The notes under the pieces: generated by a model
What the model saw: only the letters and a program-made list of their open reading frames with translations
The model's database searches: none
What the model was told of the DNA's origin: nothing
Origin: Xanthomonas cannabis pv. cannabis
GTDB lineage: Bacteria; Pseudomonadota; Gammaproteobacteria; Xanthomonadales; Xanthomonadaceae
DNA: 64,000 nucleotides
Reading direction: 5' to 3'
NCBI RefSeq assembly: GCF_000802365.1
Contig: NZ_JSZE01000016.1
Span: 35,783 to 99,782, forward strand
Part shown: piece after piece, positions 34,875 to 43,083 of the stretch
Position numbering within the stretch: the first letter of the stretch is position 1
How the letters are laid out: the number at the start of each line of letters is the position of its first letter
Translations under genes and position numbers: made by a program

Positions 34875-37212
34875 GCACCGCTCCGATGTCGCGTGGCGCT
34901 GCATCCGCAGTTTCGGCGCGATGCGGCAGCACGATCACCGGAATCGACTTGGAGGTGGGCGTACGCGCTTCGTCGGCAAAGCTCGATAGCGGCACCAATG
35001 CGTTGGTTTCCGGGTAGTACGCCGCCAGGCAGCCGCGCGGGATGTTGTAGTCCACCAGCAGGAAGCGACGTGCCTCGCGCTGCACGCCGTCATCGCACAG
35101 GCTTTCCAGGTCCACCCAGTCGCCGGCTTTCATGTTCAAGGCCGCGATGTCGGCGCCGTTGATGAACAGCACGCGACGTTCGCCGAACACGCCGCGGTAG
35201 CGATCGTCCAGCCCGTAGATGGTGGTGTTGTACTGATCGTGCGAGCGCGTGGTGGCCAGCGTGAACACCATCTGGTCGGTCCGGGTACGGCGTGCGCGAT
35301 GGATGGGGTTGTCGGTCGGCACCGCATGCGGCTTGAACACCGCGCGTTGTTCCGGCGTCACCCACTGGCGATCGCGCGCGGTATTGGACAAGCGGAACCC
35401 ACCGGGTGTGCGCACGCGCTCGTTGAAGCCGGCAAAGTCCGGGAACACCTGCGCAATCAGGTCGCGCACGCGGTCGTAGTCGCCCACCAGCCAGCGCCAG
35501 CGGATCGCGCTGCGCGCGCCCAGCGTGGCTTCGGCCATGCGCGCCACGATCGCCGGCTCGGACAGCAAATCAGGTGAAGCCGGCGGATTGATGCCGGCCG
35601 ACAGGTGCACCATGCTCATCGAATCTTCCACCGTCACGCCTTGCGAGCCAGCGTCCTGGATGTCGATTTCGGTACGGCCCAGGCATGGCAGGATCAGCGC
35701 ATCGCGCCCGTGCACCAAGTGGCTGCGATTGAGCTTGGTGGTGACATGCACGGTCAATTCGCAATTGCGCAGCGCGCGATGCGTGGCGTCGGTATCCGGC
35801 GTGGCGGCGGCAAAATTGCCTCCCATCGCGAAGAACACCTTGCCGCGCCCGTCCAGCATCGCCTCGATCGCACCGACGGTGTCGAAGCCGTCTTCGCGCG
35901 GCGGCGCGAACCCGAACAGCGTCTGCAACTTGTCCAGAAACGCGGCCGGCGGTTTTTCGTAGATCATCATCGTGCGGTCGCCCTGCACGTTGCTGTGTCC
36001 GCGCACCGGGCACACGCCCGCGCCCGGCCGGCCCAGATGGCCGCGCAGCAACAGCAGGTTGGTGATCATGTGGATGGTGGCCACCGAATGCTTGTGCTGG
36101 GTGATGCCCATGCCCCAGCAGGCGATCACGCGCTCGGCATTGAGATAGAGCTCGCCGGCCTTGCGCAGCGCCGCCTCGTCCAGCCCGGATTCTTCGACAA
36201 TGGTGTCCCAGGATTCGCCATGCACCTCGGCAGCGAAGGCGTCGAAGTTTGCGGTGTGGGCGTCGATGAATTCCAGATCCAGCAGGCGTGGCGTGCCGTC
36301 GCGCTGGGCTTGTGCGTCGCGCTCGAGCACGTGCTTGATGATGCCCTTGACCGCGGCCAGATCGCCGCCGATCTTGAGCTGGAAATAATCCGAGGCGATG
36401 CGGGTGGAGCCGTTGTGCAGCATCTCCAGCTTGTCCTGCGGGTCGGCGAACTTCTCCAGCCCGCGCTCGCGCAGCGGATTGAATGCCGCAATCGCCGCGC
36501 CGCGCTTGGAGGCCTGACGCAACTCGCCCAGCATGCGCGGGTGATTGGTGCCCGGATTCTGCCCGAAGATGAAGATCGCATCGGCCAGTTCGAAATCGTG
36601 CAGCGACACCGTGCCCTTGCCCACGCCGATCTGCGAACGCAGCGCGGTGCCGGAGGGCTCGTGGCACATGTTGGAGCAGTCGGGGAAATTGTTGGTGCCG
36701 AACTCGCGCACGAACAACTGATACAGGAAGGCCGCTTCGTTGCTGGTGCGCCCGGAGGTGTAGAAGATCGCCTCGTCCGGCGATGCCAGCCCGTTGAGGT
36801 GCCCAGCGATCTGCACAAACGCCTCGTCCCAGCTCACCGGCACGTAATGATCGGTGGCCGCGTCGTAACGCATCGGCTGGGTCAGCCGGCCCTGCCCTTC
36901 CAGCCAGTAGTCGCTGTACTGCGACAGCAGGCTGACGCTGTGCGAGGCGAACAGCTCCGGCCCGGCGCGGCGCGCGGTGGACTCGGCCGCAACGGCCTTG
37001 GCGCCGTTCTCGCAGAACTCGAAGGTGGAGGTGTGATCGCGGTCCGGCCAGGCGCAGCCGGGGCAGTCGAAACCGTCCGGCTGGTTGGCGTGCAGCAGCG
37101 TCTTGGCGCCCTGCACCGCGATGTCCTGTTCCATCAGGTGCTTGGCAACCGAGCGCAATGCGCCCCAGCCGCCGGCGGGATTGTCGTATTGCTGGATGGT
37201 CTTCTTGCTCAT
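34864..37212 (-). CDS. FdhF/YdeP-type molybdopterin oxidoreductase alpha subunit
   Basis: The 782-residue protein is a molybdenum enzyme of the FdhF/YdeP group, related to formate dehydrogenase H. The N-terminus has only C50 and C53 in FDCPGCAWPD rather than a full four-Cys [4Fe-4S] box, and C183 in SNMCHEPSGTAL occupies the metal-ligand region. GQNPGTNHPRMLGELRQA and the C-terminal molydopterin dinucleotide domain (SHDQYNTTIYGLDDRYRG) are present. There is no Tat signal, so it is cytosolic. It overlaps fdhD by four bases. Formate oxidation is the family guess; several YdeP-type proteins have no proven substrate. Confidence 0.9.
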   Translation of the reverse strand: MSKKTIQQYDNPAGGWGALRSVAKHLMEQDIAVQGAKTLLHANQPDGFDCPGCAWPDRDHTSTFEFCENGAKAVAAESTARRAGPELFASHSVSLLSQYSDYWLEGQGRLTQPMRYDAATDHYVPVSWDEAFVQIAGHLNGLASPDEAIFYTSGRTSNEAAFLYQLFVREFGTNNFPDCSNMCHEPSGTALRSQIGVGKGTVSLHDFELADAIFIFGQNPGTNHPRMLGELRQASKRGAAIAAFNPLRERGLEKFADPQDKLEMLHNGSTRIASDYFQLKIGGDLAAVKGIIKHVLERDAQAQRDGTPRLLDLEFIDAHTANFDAFAAEVHGESWDTIVEESGLDEAALRKAGELYLNAERVIACWGMGITQHKHSVATIHMITNLLLLRGHLGRPGAGVCPVRGHSNVQGDRTMMIYEKPPAAFLDKLQTLFGFAPPREDGFDTVGAIEAMLDGRGKVFFAMGGNFAAATPDTDATHRALRNCELTVHVTTKLNRSHLVHGRDALILPCLGRTEIDIQDAGSQGVTVEDSMSMVHLSAGINPPASPDLLSEPAIVARMAEATLGARSAIRWRWLVGDYDRVRDLIAQVFPDFAGFNERVRTPGGFRLSNTARDRQWVTPEQRAVFKPHAVPTDNPIHRARRTRTDQMVFTLATTRSHDQYNTTIYGLDDRYRGVFGERRVLFINGADIAALNMKAGDWVDLESLCDDGVQREARRFLLVDYNIPRGCLAAYYPETNALVPLSSFADEARTPTSKSIPVIVLPHRAETADAAPRDIGAVLVR

Positions 37213-38054
37213 GCGGGCTCTCCCACGCCAACGCCCAGATTCAGGCGCTGCGGATGGCTGTAAACGACACAATCGTGATCGCGGGCAAACCCGATCAGGG
37301 TCAGTCCCGCACTGTCGGCCAGGCTGATCGCCAGCGCGGTCGGTGCCGAAATCGCTGCCAGCAGCGGGATCCGGGCCTGCGCGGCTTTCATGGCCATTTC
37401 GTAACTGGCGCGGCTGGTGACCACCGCAAACCCTTGCGATGCATCGACGCGCTCCCGCGCCAGCGCACCGATCAACTTGTCGAGCGCGTTATGCCGGCCG
37501 ACGTCTTCGCGGACCAGCTGCACCACGCCGTTTGCATCGGCCCAAGCAGCCGCATGCACCGCACCGGTCTGCGCGGCAATCGGCTGCTGCGCATGCAAGG
37601 CCTCCAGCGCACGCGCCAATGCATCCGCATCGATCCGCAGCGTGGACTGCACCACCGGCGGCACACGCAGCACCGCCTCGATCGATTCATTGCCGCACAC
37701 GCCGCAACCGCTGCGCCCGTCCAGATTGCGCCGCCGCCGGTCCAACGCCGCCGCGCGCTCGGGCGGCACCTCGATCTGCAGCGAGGCGCCTTCCAGAAAC
37801 GTCTCCACCGCCACCACGCGCAGGTCCTGCGCGTGATCGACGATGCCTTCACTCAATGAGAACCCAAGTGCGAAATCCTCCAGGTCCTCCGGCGTGGCCA
37901 TCATCACCGCGAACGGCACCTGGTTATAGATCAGGGCAACCGGCATTTCGGCCGCCACCATGTCCTGCACCGTGGCACCGCGACCGCCGCGATGGCGAAT
38001 CACGCTGCGCACCACACTGCCCGGGCGCACCGTGCGGGAAGACGGACTGGTCAT
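37209..38054 (-). CDS. fdhD: Formate dehydrogenase accessory sulfurtransferase FdhD
   Basis: The 281-residue protein delivers sulfur from IscS to the molybdenum cofactor of formate dehydrogenases. The persulfide loop CGVCG holds C117 and C120; TSRASYEMAMKAAQARIPLLAAISAPTA is the other family block. It is tightly coupled to the downstream oxidoreductase (ATGA overlap) and starts six bases after the OFA transporter stop, so transporter, maturase and enzyme form one operon. Confidence 0.95.
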   Translation of the reverse strand: MTSPSSRTVRPGSVVRSVIRHRGGRGATVQDMVAAEMPVALIYNQVPFAVMMATPEDLEDFALGFSLSEGIVDHAQDLRVVAVETFLEGASLQIEVPPERAAALDRRRRNLDGRSGCGVCGNESIEAVLRVPPVVQSTLRIDADALARALEALHAQQPIAAQTGAVHAAAWADANGVVQLVREDVGRHNALDKLIGALARERVDASQGFAVVTSRASYEMAMKAAQARIPLLAAISAPTALAISLADSAGLTLIGFARDHDCVVYSHPQRLNLGVGVGEPA

Positions 38055-38060
38055 CTCACC

Positions 38061-39746
38061 TCAATGGAACAGCACGAAGGCTTTCTGCAGGGTCACCCAG
38101 ATGCCGAAGGCCATGGGGATGCCAACAGCCAGCCAAGCAAACGCCACCAGTGCGGGATTGCCGCCATGACCGATGCGCGCCATCTGCTCCGGCGGCAGCA
38201 CCGCATGCCCGCTGCGGTCGACCTTCTCGTGCGCCAGCTGCTTTTCGCGTGCCAGCTCGTCGGGCGTCATGAAGTGACGCGCGGCCACCGGACGCACCAA
38301 CAGATTGCAGATCAGGCCGAGCACGAGCATGCCGGCCAGGATGTACATGGTGGTGTTGTAGACCTGTGACGGCGGGCTGCCGTGCGCCAGCTGGTACTCG
38401 CGCATATACCCCACCACCACCGGGCCGAGGATGCCGGCGGTGGCCCACGCCGTCAGCAGACGGCCGTGGATGGCGCCGACCATCTGGGTGCCGAACAGAT
38501 CGGCCAGATAGGCGGGAATGGTGGCAAAACCGCCGCCGTACATCGACAGGATGATGCAGAAGATGCCCACGAACAGCGCGATGCCGCCCACGCCACCGGC
38601 CGACGGCGCCGCGGCGTACAGGCAGATGCCCAGCACGAAGAACAGCGTGTAGGTGTTCTTGCGCCCGAGCTTGTCGGACATGCTGGCCCAGAAGAAGCGG
38701 CCACCGATGTTGAACAGGCTGAGCAGGCCGGTGAAGCCGGCCGCGATGGCCGCGATGCTGGCCAGCTGGGTCGGATCCAGGCTGCCGAAGCCGACGTCCA
38801 CCCCGATCAGACGGCCGCCGAACACTTCCTGCAGCATCGGCGAGGACATGCCGATCACACCGATACCGGCCGACACGTTCAGGCACAGCACGCCCCACAG
38901 CAACCAGAACTGCGGGATGCCCCAGACCTTTTTCACGTGCACATGGTTGGCGGTGATCATGGCGTTGTTGCTGGCCACCGGCGCGGTCCAGCCGGCCGGG
39001 GTCCAGCCGCTCGGCGGCACGCGATAGCCGAACGCGCCGGCCATCATGAAGACGAAATACAGCGCAGCCATGACCAGGAAGGTTTCCATCACGCCCACCG
39101 AGGTCGGCGTGGCGAAGTGGCGCATCAACGCATCGGCCAGCGGGCTGCCGATCATCGCACCGCCACCGAAGCCCATGATCGCCATGCCGGTCGCCATGCC
39201 GCGACGGTCCGGGAACCATTTGATCAGCGTGGACACCGGCGAGATATAGCCCAGGCCCAGGCCGATGCCGCCGATCACGCCCGAACCCAGCCACAGCATC
39301 CAGATCTGATGGAAGTGGATACCGGCCGCCGAGATCACCAGGCCGCCGCACCAGCACAGCGCCGACACCACACCAGCCTTGCGTGGGCCGGCACGCTCCA
39401 GCCAGCCGCCCCAGATCGCCGCCGAACAGCCCAGCAGCACGAAGAACAGCGTGTACATCCACTGCAGCTCGCTGATCTTCCAGTCGCAGGTGGTGGCCAC
39501 CATCCGCGCGAACAGGCCCATGTCGGCCGGGCAGGCAATCGCTTCGGTGATGCCCAGCGCCTTGGACAGCGGCAACCAGAACACGCTGAAGCCATAGGCC
39601 ATGCCGATGCACAGATGGATCGCCAGTGCAGCCGGCGGAACCAGCCAACGATTGAACCCCGGACGCGCAACGATGCGCTCCTTGGACAGCAGACCGGCGT
39701 CAGCGCCGCTGGCTGTCGCCACGGTGGACCCTTGCGTCATTCCCAT
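38061..39746 (-). CDS. OFA-family MFS transporter (oxalate/formate antiporter-like)
   Basis: The 561-residue inner-membrane protein has 12 hydrophobic segments and OFA-type features: LAIHLCIGMAYGFSVFWLPLSKALG, GSGVIGGIGLGLGYISPVSTLIKWFPDRRGMATG and SDKLGRKNTYTLFFVLG. Lying ahead of fdhD and the FdhF-type gene, it probably moves formate or a related carboxylate for that enzyme. Two start codons, at 39746 and 39740, lie after GGGGA. It is the first gene of the operon; the upstream region contains repeated TGCGAT words. Confidence 0.9.
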   Translation of the reverse strand: MGMTQGSTVATASGADAGLLSKERIVARPGFNRWLVPPAALAIHLCIGMAYGFSVFWLPLSKALGITEAIACPADMGLFARMVATTCDWKISELQWMYTLFFVLLGCSAAIWGGWLERAGPRKAGVVSALCWCGGLVISAAGIHFHQIWMLWLGSGVIGGIGLGLGYISPVSTLIKWFPDRRGMATGMAIMGFGGGAMIGSPLADALMRHFATPTSVGVMETFLVMAALYFVFMMAGAFGYRVPPSGWTPAGWTAPVASNNAMITANHVHVKKVWGIPQFWLLWGVLCLNVSAGIGVIGMSSPMLQEVFGGRLIGVDVGFGSLDPTQLASIAAIAAGFTGLLSLFNIGGRFFWASMSDKLGRKNTYTLFFVLGICLYAAAPSAGGVGGIALFVGIFCIILSMYGGGFATIPAYLADLFGTQMVGAIHGRLLTAWATAGILGPVVVGYMREYQLAHGSPPSQVYNTTMYILAGMLVLGLICNLLVRPVAARHFMTPDELAREKQLAHEKVDRSGHAVLPPEQMARIGHGGNPALVAFAWLAVGIPMAFGIWVTLQKAFVLFH

Positions 39747-40120
39747 TCCCCAAAAATAAAGTGCGATGAACTGCGATAAAAACGATTGACGGCTGCGATC
39801 GATTGGCGTGTTGCGATAAGGGCAGCGGCGATAACCAGGCCCAACTGGCGGTTGTCTGGCGCATCATCGGCAATCCTTGCCGCTTTGCAATGCTTGGCGA
39901 CGCCCCCGCAGCGTTCCATCGCATGGCCATCCCCACGCCACGCAGGCGTTCTGTGAGATTAGCGGCCGAGGCTGCGACTAATTGACTAGTTCTTAGGGGC
40001 TAACCCCCACAGGCGCCGGCCGGGCACCCCGCGCCATGTGCCGCATTCCGGCCATCGCCGGGGTGACGGCCGACACGATGGCTGCGTACAGTCGGGCGAC
40101 ACCCCGCGACGGAGCCGGCC
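39747..40120. promoter_or_regulatory. Divergent regulatory region with iterated TGCGAT words
   Basis: This 374-base gap separates the OFA transporter from the divergent aminotransferase. TGCGAT occurs at 39762, 39772, 39794 and 39812, and GGCGAT at 39827, all within 71 bases before the transporter start. The stretch is AT-richer than its surroundings. It probably holds the operon promoter and regulator sites; the protein that reads them is unknown. I see no gene. Confidence 0.5.
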
Positions 40121-41473
40121 ATGCATGACCCACTTGCGCACGACGACGCGCCTGCGCTGCCTGCACCCGGGCCGCTGGAGGCATTTTGGATGCCGTTCAC
40201 GGCCAACCGCCAATTCAAGGCCCGCCCTCGCCTGCTCGCCTCCGCCGCCGGCATGTATTACCGCGATGTCGACGGCCGGCAGATCCTGGACGGCACCGCC
40301 GGCCTGTGGTGCTGCAACGCGGGCCACGCGCGCGAACGGATCGTGGCGGCCATCCGCGACCAGGCCGGCACGTTGGACTTTGCTCCCACCTTCCAGATGG
40401 GCTCACCGCTGCCGTTCGTGCTGGCGCAACGCCTGGCCGCCCTGGCCCCGCCCGGTCTAGGCCATGTGTTCTTCACCAACTCGGGCTCGGAGGCAGTGGA
40501 TAGCGCGATGAAGATCGTGCTGGCCTATCACCGCCTGCGCGGCGAGGGCCAGCGTACCCGCTTCATCGGCCGCGAGAAGGCGTACCACGGGGTGGGCTTC
40601 GGTGGCATGTCGATCGGCGGGCTGCCCAACAACCGCAAATGGTTCGGCCCGTTGCTGGCCAGCACCGACCACCTGCGCCACACGCTGGATCTGCAACGCA
40701 ACGCCTATTCGCGCGGGCTGCCGCTGCACGGTGCCGAGCTGGCCGACGATCTGGAGCGGCTGATCACCCTGCACGATGCCTCCACGATCGCCGCCGTGTT
40801 CGTCGAGCCGGTGTCCGGCTCGGCCGGGGTGATCCTGCCGCCGGAGGGTTACCTGCAGCGGCTGCGCGCCATCTGCGACCGCCACGGCATCGTGCTGGTG
40901 TTCGACGAGGTGATCACCGGCTTCGGCCGGGTCGGCGAGGCGTTCGCGGCGCAGCGCTTCGGTGTCACCCCGGACATCATCACCGCCGCCAAGGGGCTGA
41001 CCAGCGGCACCGTGCCGATGGGCGCGGTGCTGGTGGCGGATGCCATCTTCGATGCCTTCATGCACGGCCCGCAGCAGGCGATCGACCTGTTTCACGGCTA
41101 TACCTACTCCGGTCACCCGCTGGCCTGTGCGGCGGCGATCGCCACGCTGGACACCTATGCCGAGGAGCAGCTGTTCTCCCGCGCGATCACGCTGGGCCCG
41201 CAGTGGGAAGCGGCGCTGCATGGCCTGCGCGGCCTGCCGCACGTAATCGACATCCGCAACATCGGCTTGATCGGTGCGATCGAGCTGGCGCCGCGCGACG
41301 GTGCCCCCGGTGCGCGCGGCTACGAGGTGTTCGAGCGCTGCTTCCACGACGGCGGCCTGCTGGTGCGGGTGACCGGGGATGTCATCGCGTTGTCACCCCC
41401 ATTGATCGTCAGCCCCGAACAGGTCGGGCAGATGGTCGAGACGCTGGCGGCGATCCTGCGTCAGCTGGAGTGA
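40121..41473 (+). CDS. Class III omega-aminotransferase (beta-alanine/omega-amino acid:pyruvate type)
   Basis: This 450-residue PLP enzyme has the pattern of omega-amino acid:pyruvate aminotransferases: MPFTANRQFKARPRLLASAAGMYY, FTNSGSEAVDSAMKI, AYHGVGFGGMSIGG, D262 in LVFDEVITGFGRVGE and K291 in AAKGLTSGTVPMGAV. It probably turns beta-alanine or a similar omega-amino acid into the semialdehyde. It resembles the aminotransferase at 24253 in family only. Single gene; product specificity inferred. Confidence 0.9.
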   Translation: MHDPLAHDDAPALPAPGPLEAFWMPFTANRQFKARPRLLASAAGMYYRDVDGRQILDGTAGLWCCNAGHARERIVAAIRDQAGTLDFAPTFQMGSPLPFVLAQRLAALAPPGLGHVFFTNSGSEAVDSAMKIVLAYHRLRGEGQRTRFIGREKAYHGVGFGGMSIGGLPNNRKWFGPLLASTDHLRHTLDLQRNAYSRGLPLHGAELADDLERLITLHDASTIAAVFVEPVSGSAGVILPPEGYLQRLRAICDRHGIVLVFDEVITGFGRVGEAFAAQRFGVTPDIITAAKGLTSGTVPMGAVLVADAIFDAFMHGPQQAIDLFHGYTYSGHPLACAAAIATLDTYAEEQLFSRAITLGPQWEAALHGLRGLPHVIDIRNIGLIGAIELAPRDGAPGARGYEVFERCFHDGGLLVRVTGDVIALSPPLIVSPEQVGQMVETLAAILRQLE

Positions 41474-41821
41474 GTGTGGCCGAGGCGGCAGCCCGGTGCG
41501 TAGCGGGCGCGGCCGCCACGGCAGTGCTCCGTTCGACGCGCCGCGCGATGGGGCGCTTGGCGGGAAGCGGCCTTTCCAGCACATGCGCGACAACGCCGCG
41601 GCATCCATCCGGGTCGCGGCAGTGGCCGGCTGCACCGCGCACGGATGGTGCCGCCTGCGTGCGGCAGGCAGGCGGTCCGTTGCGGCCGGGCACCGCCCGG
41701 TCCGCTGCTGCGTTCGCCATCCACAGGTGCTCGCGTCTCACGCGGCAGGCAGCACGTCAAGCGCGCAAAGCCGGGGCAGGCTCACTACAATGCCGGCCCC
41801 GCACTCCCCCGCCGTCGCCGC
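41474..41821. other. Intergenic region, no features seen
   Basis: These 348 GC-rich bases lie between the aminotransferase and the ParB-like gene, both on the plus strand. The frame of the downstream gene stays open into it as far as 41645, but the translation is arginine-rich and lacks a ribosome site. I find no clear hairpin or promoter. Confidence 0.5.
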
Positions 41822-42694
41822 ATGAACATCGTTGTCAAAGAAGAACTCAAGGCCTATATCGACCCGCTGACCCCCGATGAGCACGAGGCGCTGGAGCGCA
41901 GCCTGCTGGCTGAAGGCTGCCGCGACGCCTTGGTGCTGTGGGGCGATGTGCTGGTGGATGGCCACAACCGCTATGGCATCTGCCAGAAGCACGGGCTGCC
42001 GTTCCAGACCGTGCAGAACCCACGCTTCCAGTCGATGCAGGACGTGCATCTGTGGATGATCGAGCAGCACCTGGGCCGGCGCAGCGTCTCCGACTTCCAG
42101 CGTGGCGTGCTGGCGTTGCGCAAGCGCGAGATCCTGGCGCTGCGCCAGCGTACCCAGCGCGATGCCGATGCCGCCGCGGAAGCCCCCCTGCAGGCCGACG
42201 CGCACGCGGCAAGCGGCGGCGATGACAGCACCATACGTGACAGCAGCGCCGCGCAAGCGACCGAAGACACCGACAGCCCGCCGTGGGAAGAGACCTCCAC
42301 CCCGGTCAGCCGCGCCGAGCTGGCACGCGAGGCGCGCCTGAGCAGCAATCAGGTGGTGATGATCGAGCGCATCCACAAACAGGCCGCCCCGGAAGTGGTG
42401 CAGGCGGTGAAGTCCGGCGAGATTTCCATCAGCGCCGCTGCTGCCGTGGCAACCTTGTCCGAAGACGAACAGCGCGCCGCCGCACAGGCGGGCAAGGCCG
42501 AACTGAAGCAGGCCGCCAAGCGCGTGCGCGACGCCAAGCGCAAGCCCAAGTCCGACGAGGCCGAAGGCGGCGAAGCCGAACGCCGCGACCTCAAGGCCTT
42601 GCAACGCCGCGTCACCGAGCTGGAAAACGAAAACGCCGCCCTGCAGTCCAAGGTCGCCGCACTGCAATCGCAGCTGGAGCGCCTGCGCGGCTAA
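41822..42694 (+). CDS. ParB-like N-terminal domain protein with a C-terminal coiled coil
   Basis: The 290-residue protein has an N-terminal ParB/Srx-like fold (IDPLTPDEHEALERSLLAEGCRDALVLW, then DGHNRYGICQKHGLP in the place of the ParB box). A variable acidic linker and a helix-turn-helix-like region follow (LAREARLSSNQVVMIERIHKQAAPEVVQAVKSGEISI). The C-terminus is a coiled coil (LKALQRRVTELENENAALQ onward). Similar proteins are sometimes labelled plasmid replication/partition-related. There is no ParA beside it, so chromosome partition is unlikely; a DNA-binding role is plausible. Confidence 0.78.
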   Translation: MNIVVKEELKAYIDPLTPDEHEALERSLLAEGCRDALVLWGDVLVDGHNRYGICQKHGLPFQTVQNPRFQSMQDVHLWMIEQHLGRRSVSDFQRGVLALRKREILALRQRTQRDADAAAEAPLQADAHAASGGDDSTIRDSSAAQATEDTDSPPWEETSTPVSRAELAREARLSSNQVVMIERIHKQAAPEVVQAVKSGEISISAAAAVATLSEDEQRAAAQAGKAELKQAAKRVRDAKRKPKSDEAEGGEAERRDLKALQRRVTELENENAALQSKVAALQSQLERLRG

Positions 42695-42728
42695 GTGCGC
42701 ACCTGCCGGTCCGGCAAGCCTGCCCGTG

Positions 42729-42793
42729 GTAGGAGCGCACCCGGGCGCGACGAAGAATTACCGGTAACGCCTCGCGCCCAGGTGCGCTCCTAC
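42729..42793. repeat. Hairpin repeat unit (GTAGGAGCGCACC family), copy 1
   Basis: GTAGGAGCGCACC at the left pairs with the inverted copy GGTGCGCTCCTAC at the right; inner arms GGGCGCGA and TCGCGCCC extend the stem, with about 20 unpaired bases at the centre. This is a Xanthomonas REP-like element; copies 2-5 are at 42880, 63701, 63840 and 63982. Confidence 0.85.
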
Positions 42794-42879
42794 ACGGGCG
42801 ACTGGTCGCATCGCGACCGGACCGACCGCCTGCGCAATACGCCGCTAGTGACAAGTCAATCCAGCAGAGCACGCCGTTG

Positions 42880-42945
42880 TAGGAGCGCACCTGGGCGCGA
42901 CAGGCATTCCTGATAAAGCCCGTCGCGCCCAGGTGCGCTCCTACG
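42880..42945. repeat. Hairpin repeat unit (GTAGGAGCGCACC family), copy 2
   Basis: It has the same arms as copy 1 (GTAGGAGCGCACCTGGGCGCGA against TCGCGCCCAGGTGCGCTCCTAC, 22 bases each, written here in two halves of the stem) and a different loop. It starts 151 bases after copy 1, in the same 389-base gap between the ParB-like and DUF445 genes. Nothing else in the gap looks functional. Confidence 0.85.
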
Positions 42946-43083
42946 ACGGCAACAGCCGCCGGGTCGCCCCAACTCAAGCGCAGCTGGAGCAAAAGCACGC
43001 AAGAGGCCGCCAACAACCTTCGCGCGTGGTGGCGCCACCTGCCGTGGACATGCCCTGGTCAAACGACTGGGTACACTCCACTG

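Noticed and set aside
42729..42945. Regularly spaced palindromic repeats considered as a CRISPR array
   Set aside because: Units are about 65 bases, only two copies lie here, spacers are not uniform in length or unique, and no cas genes are present.
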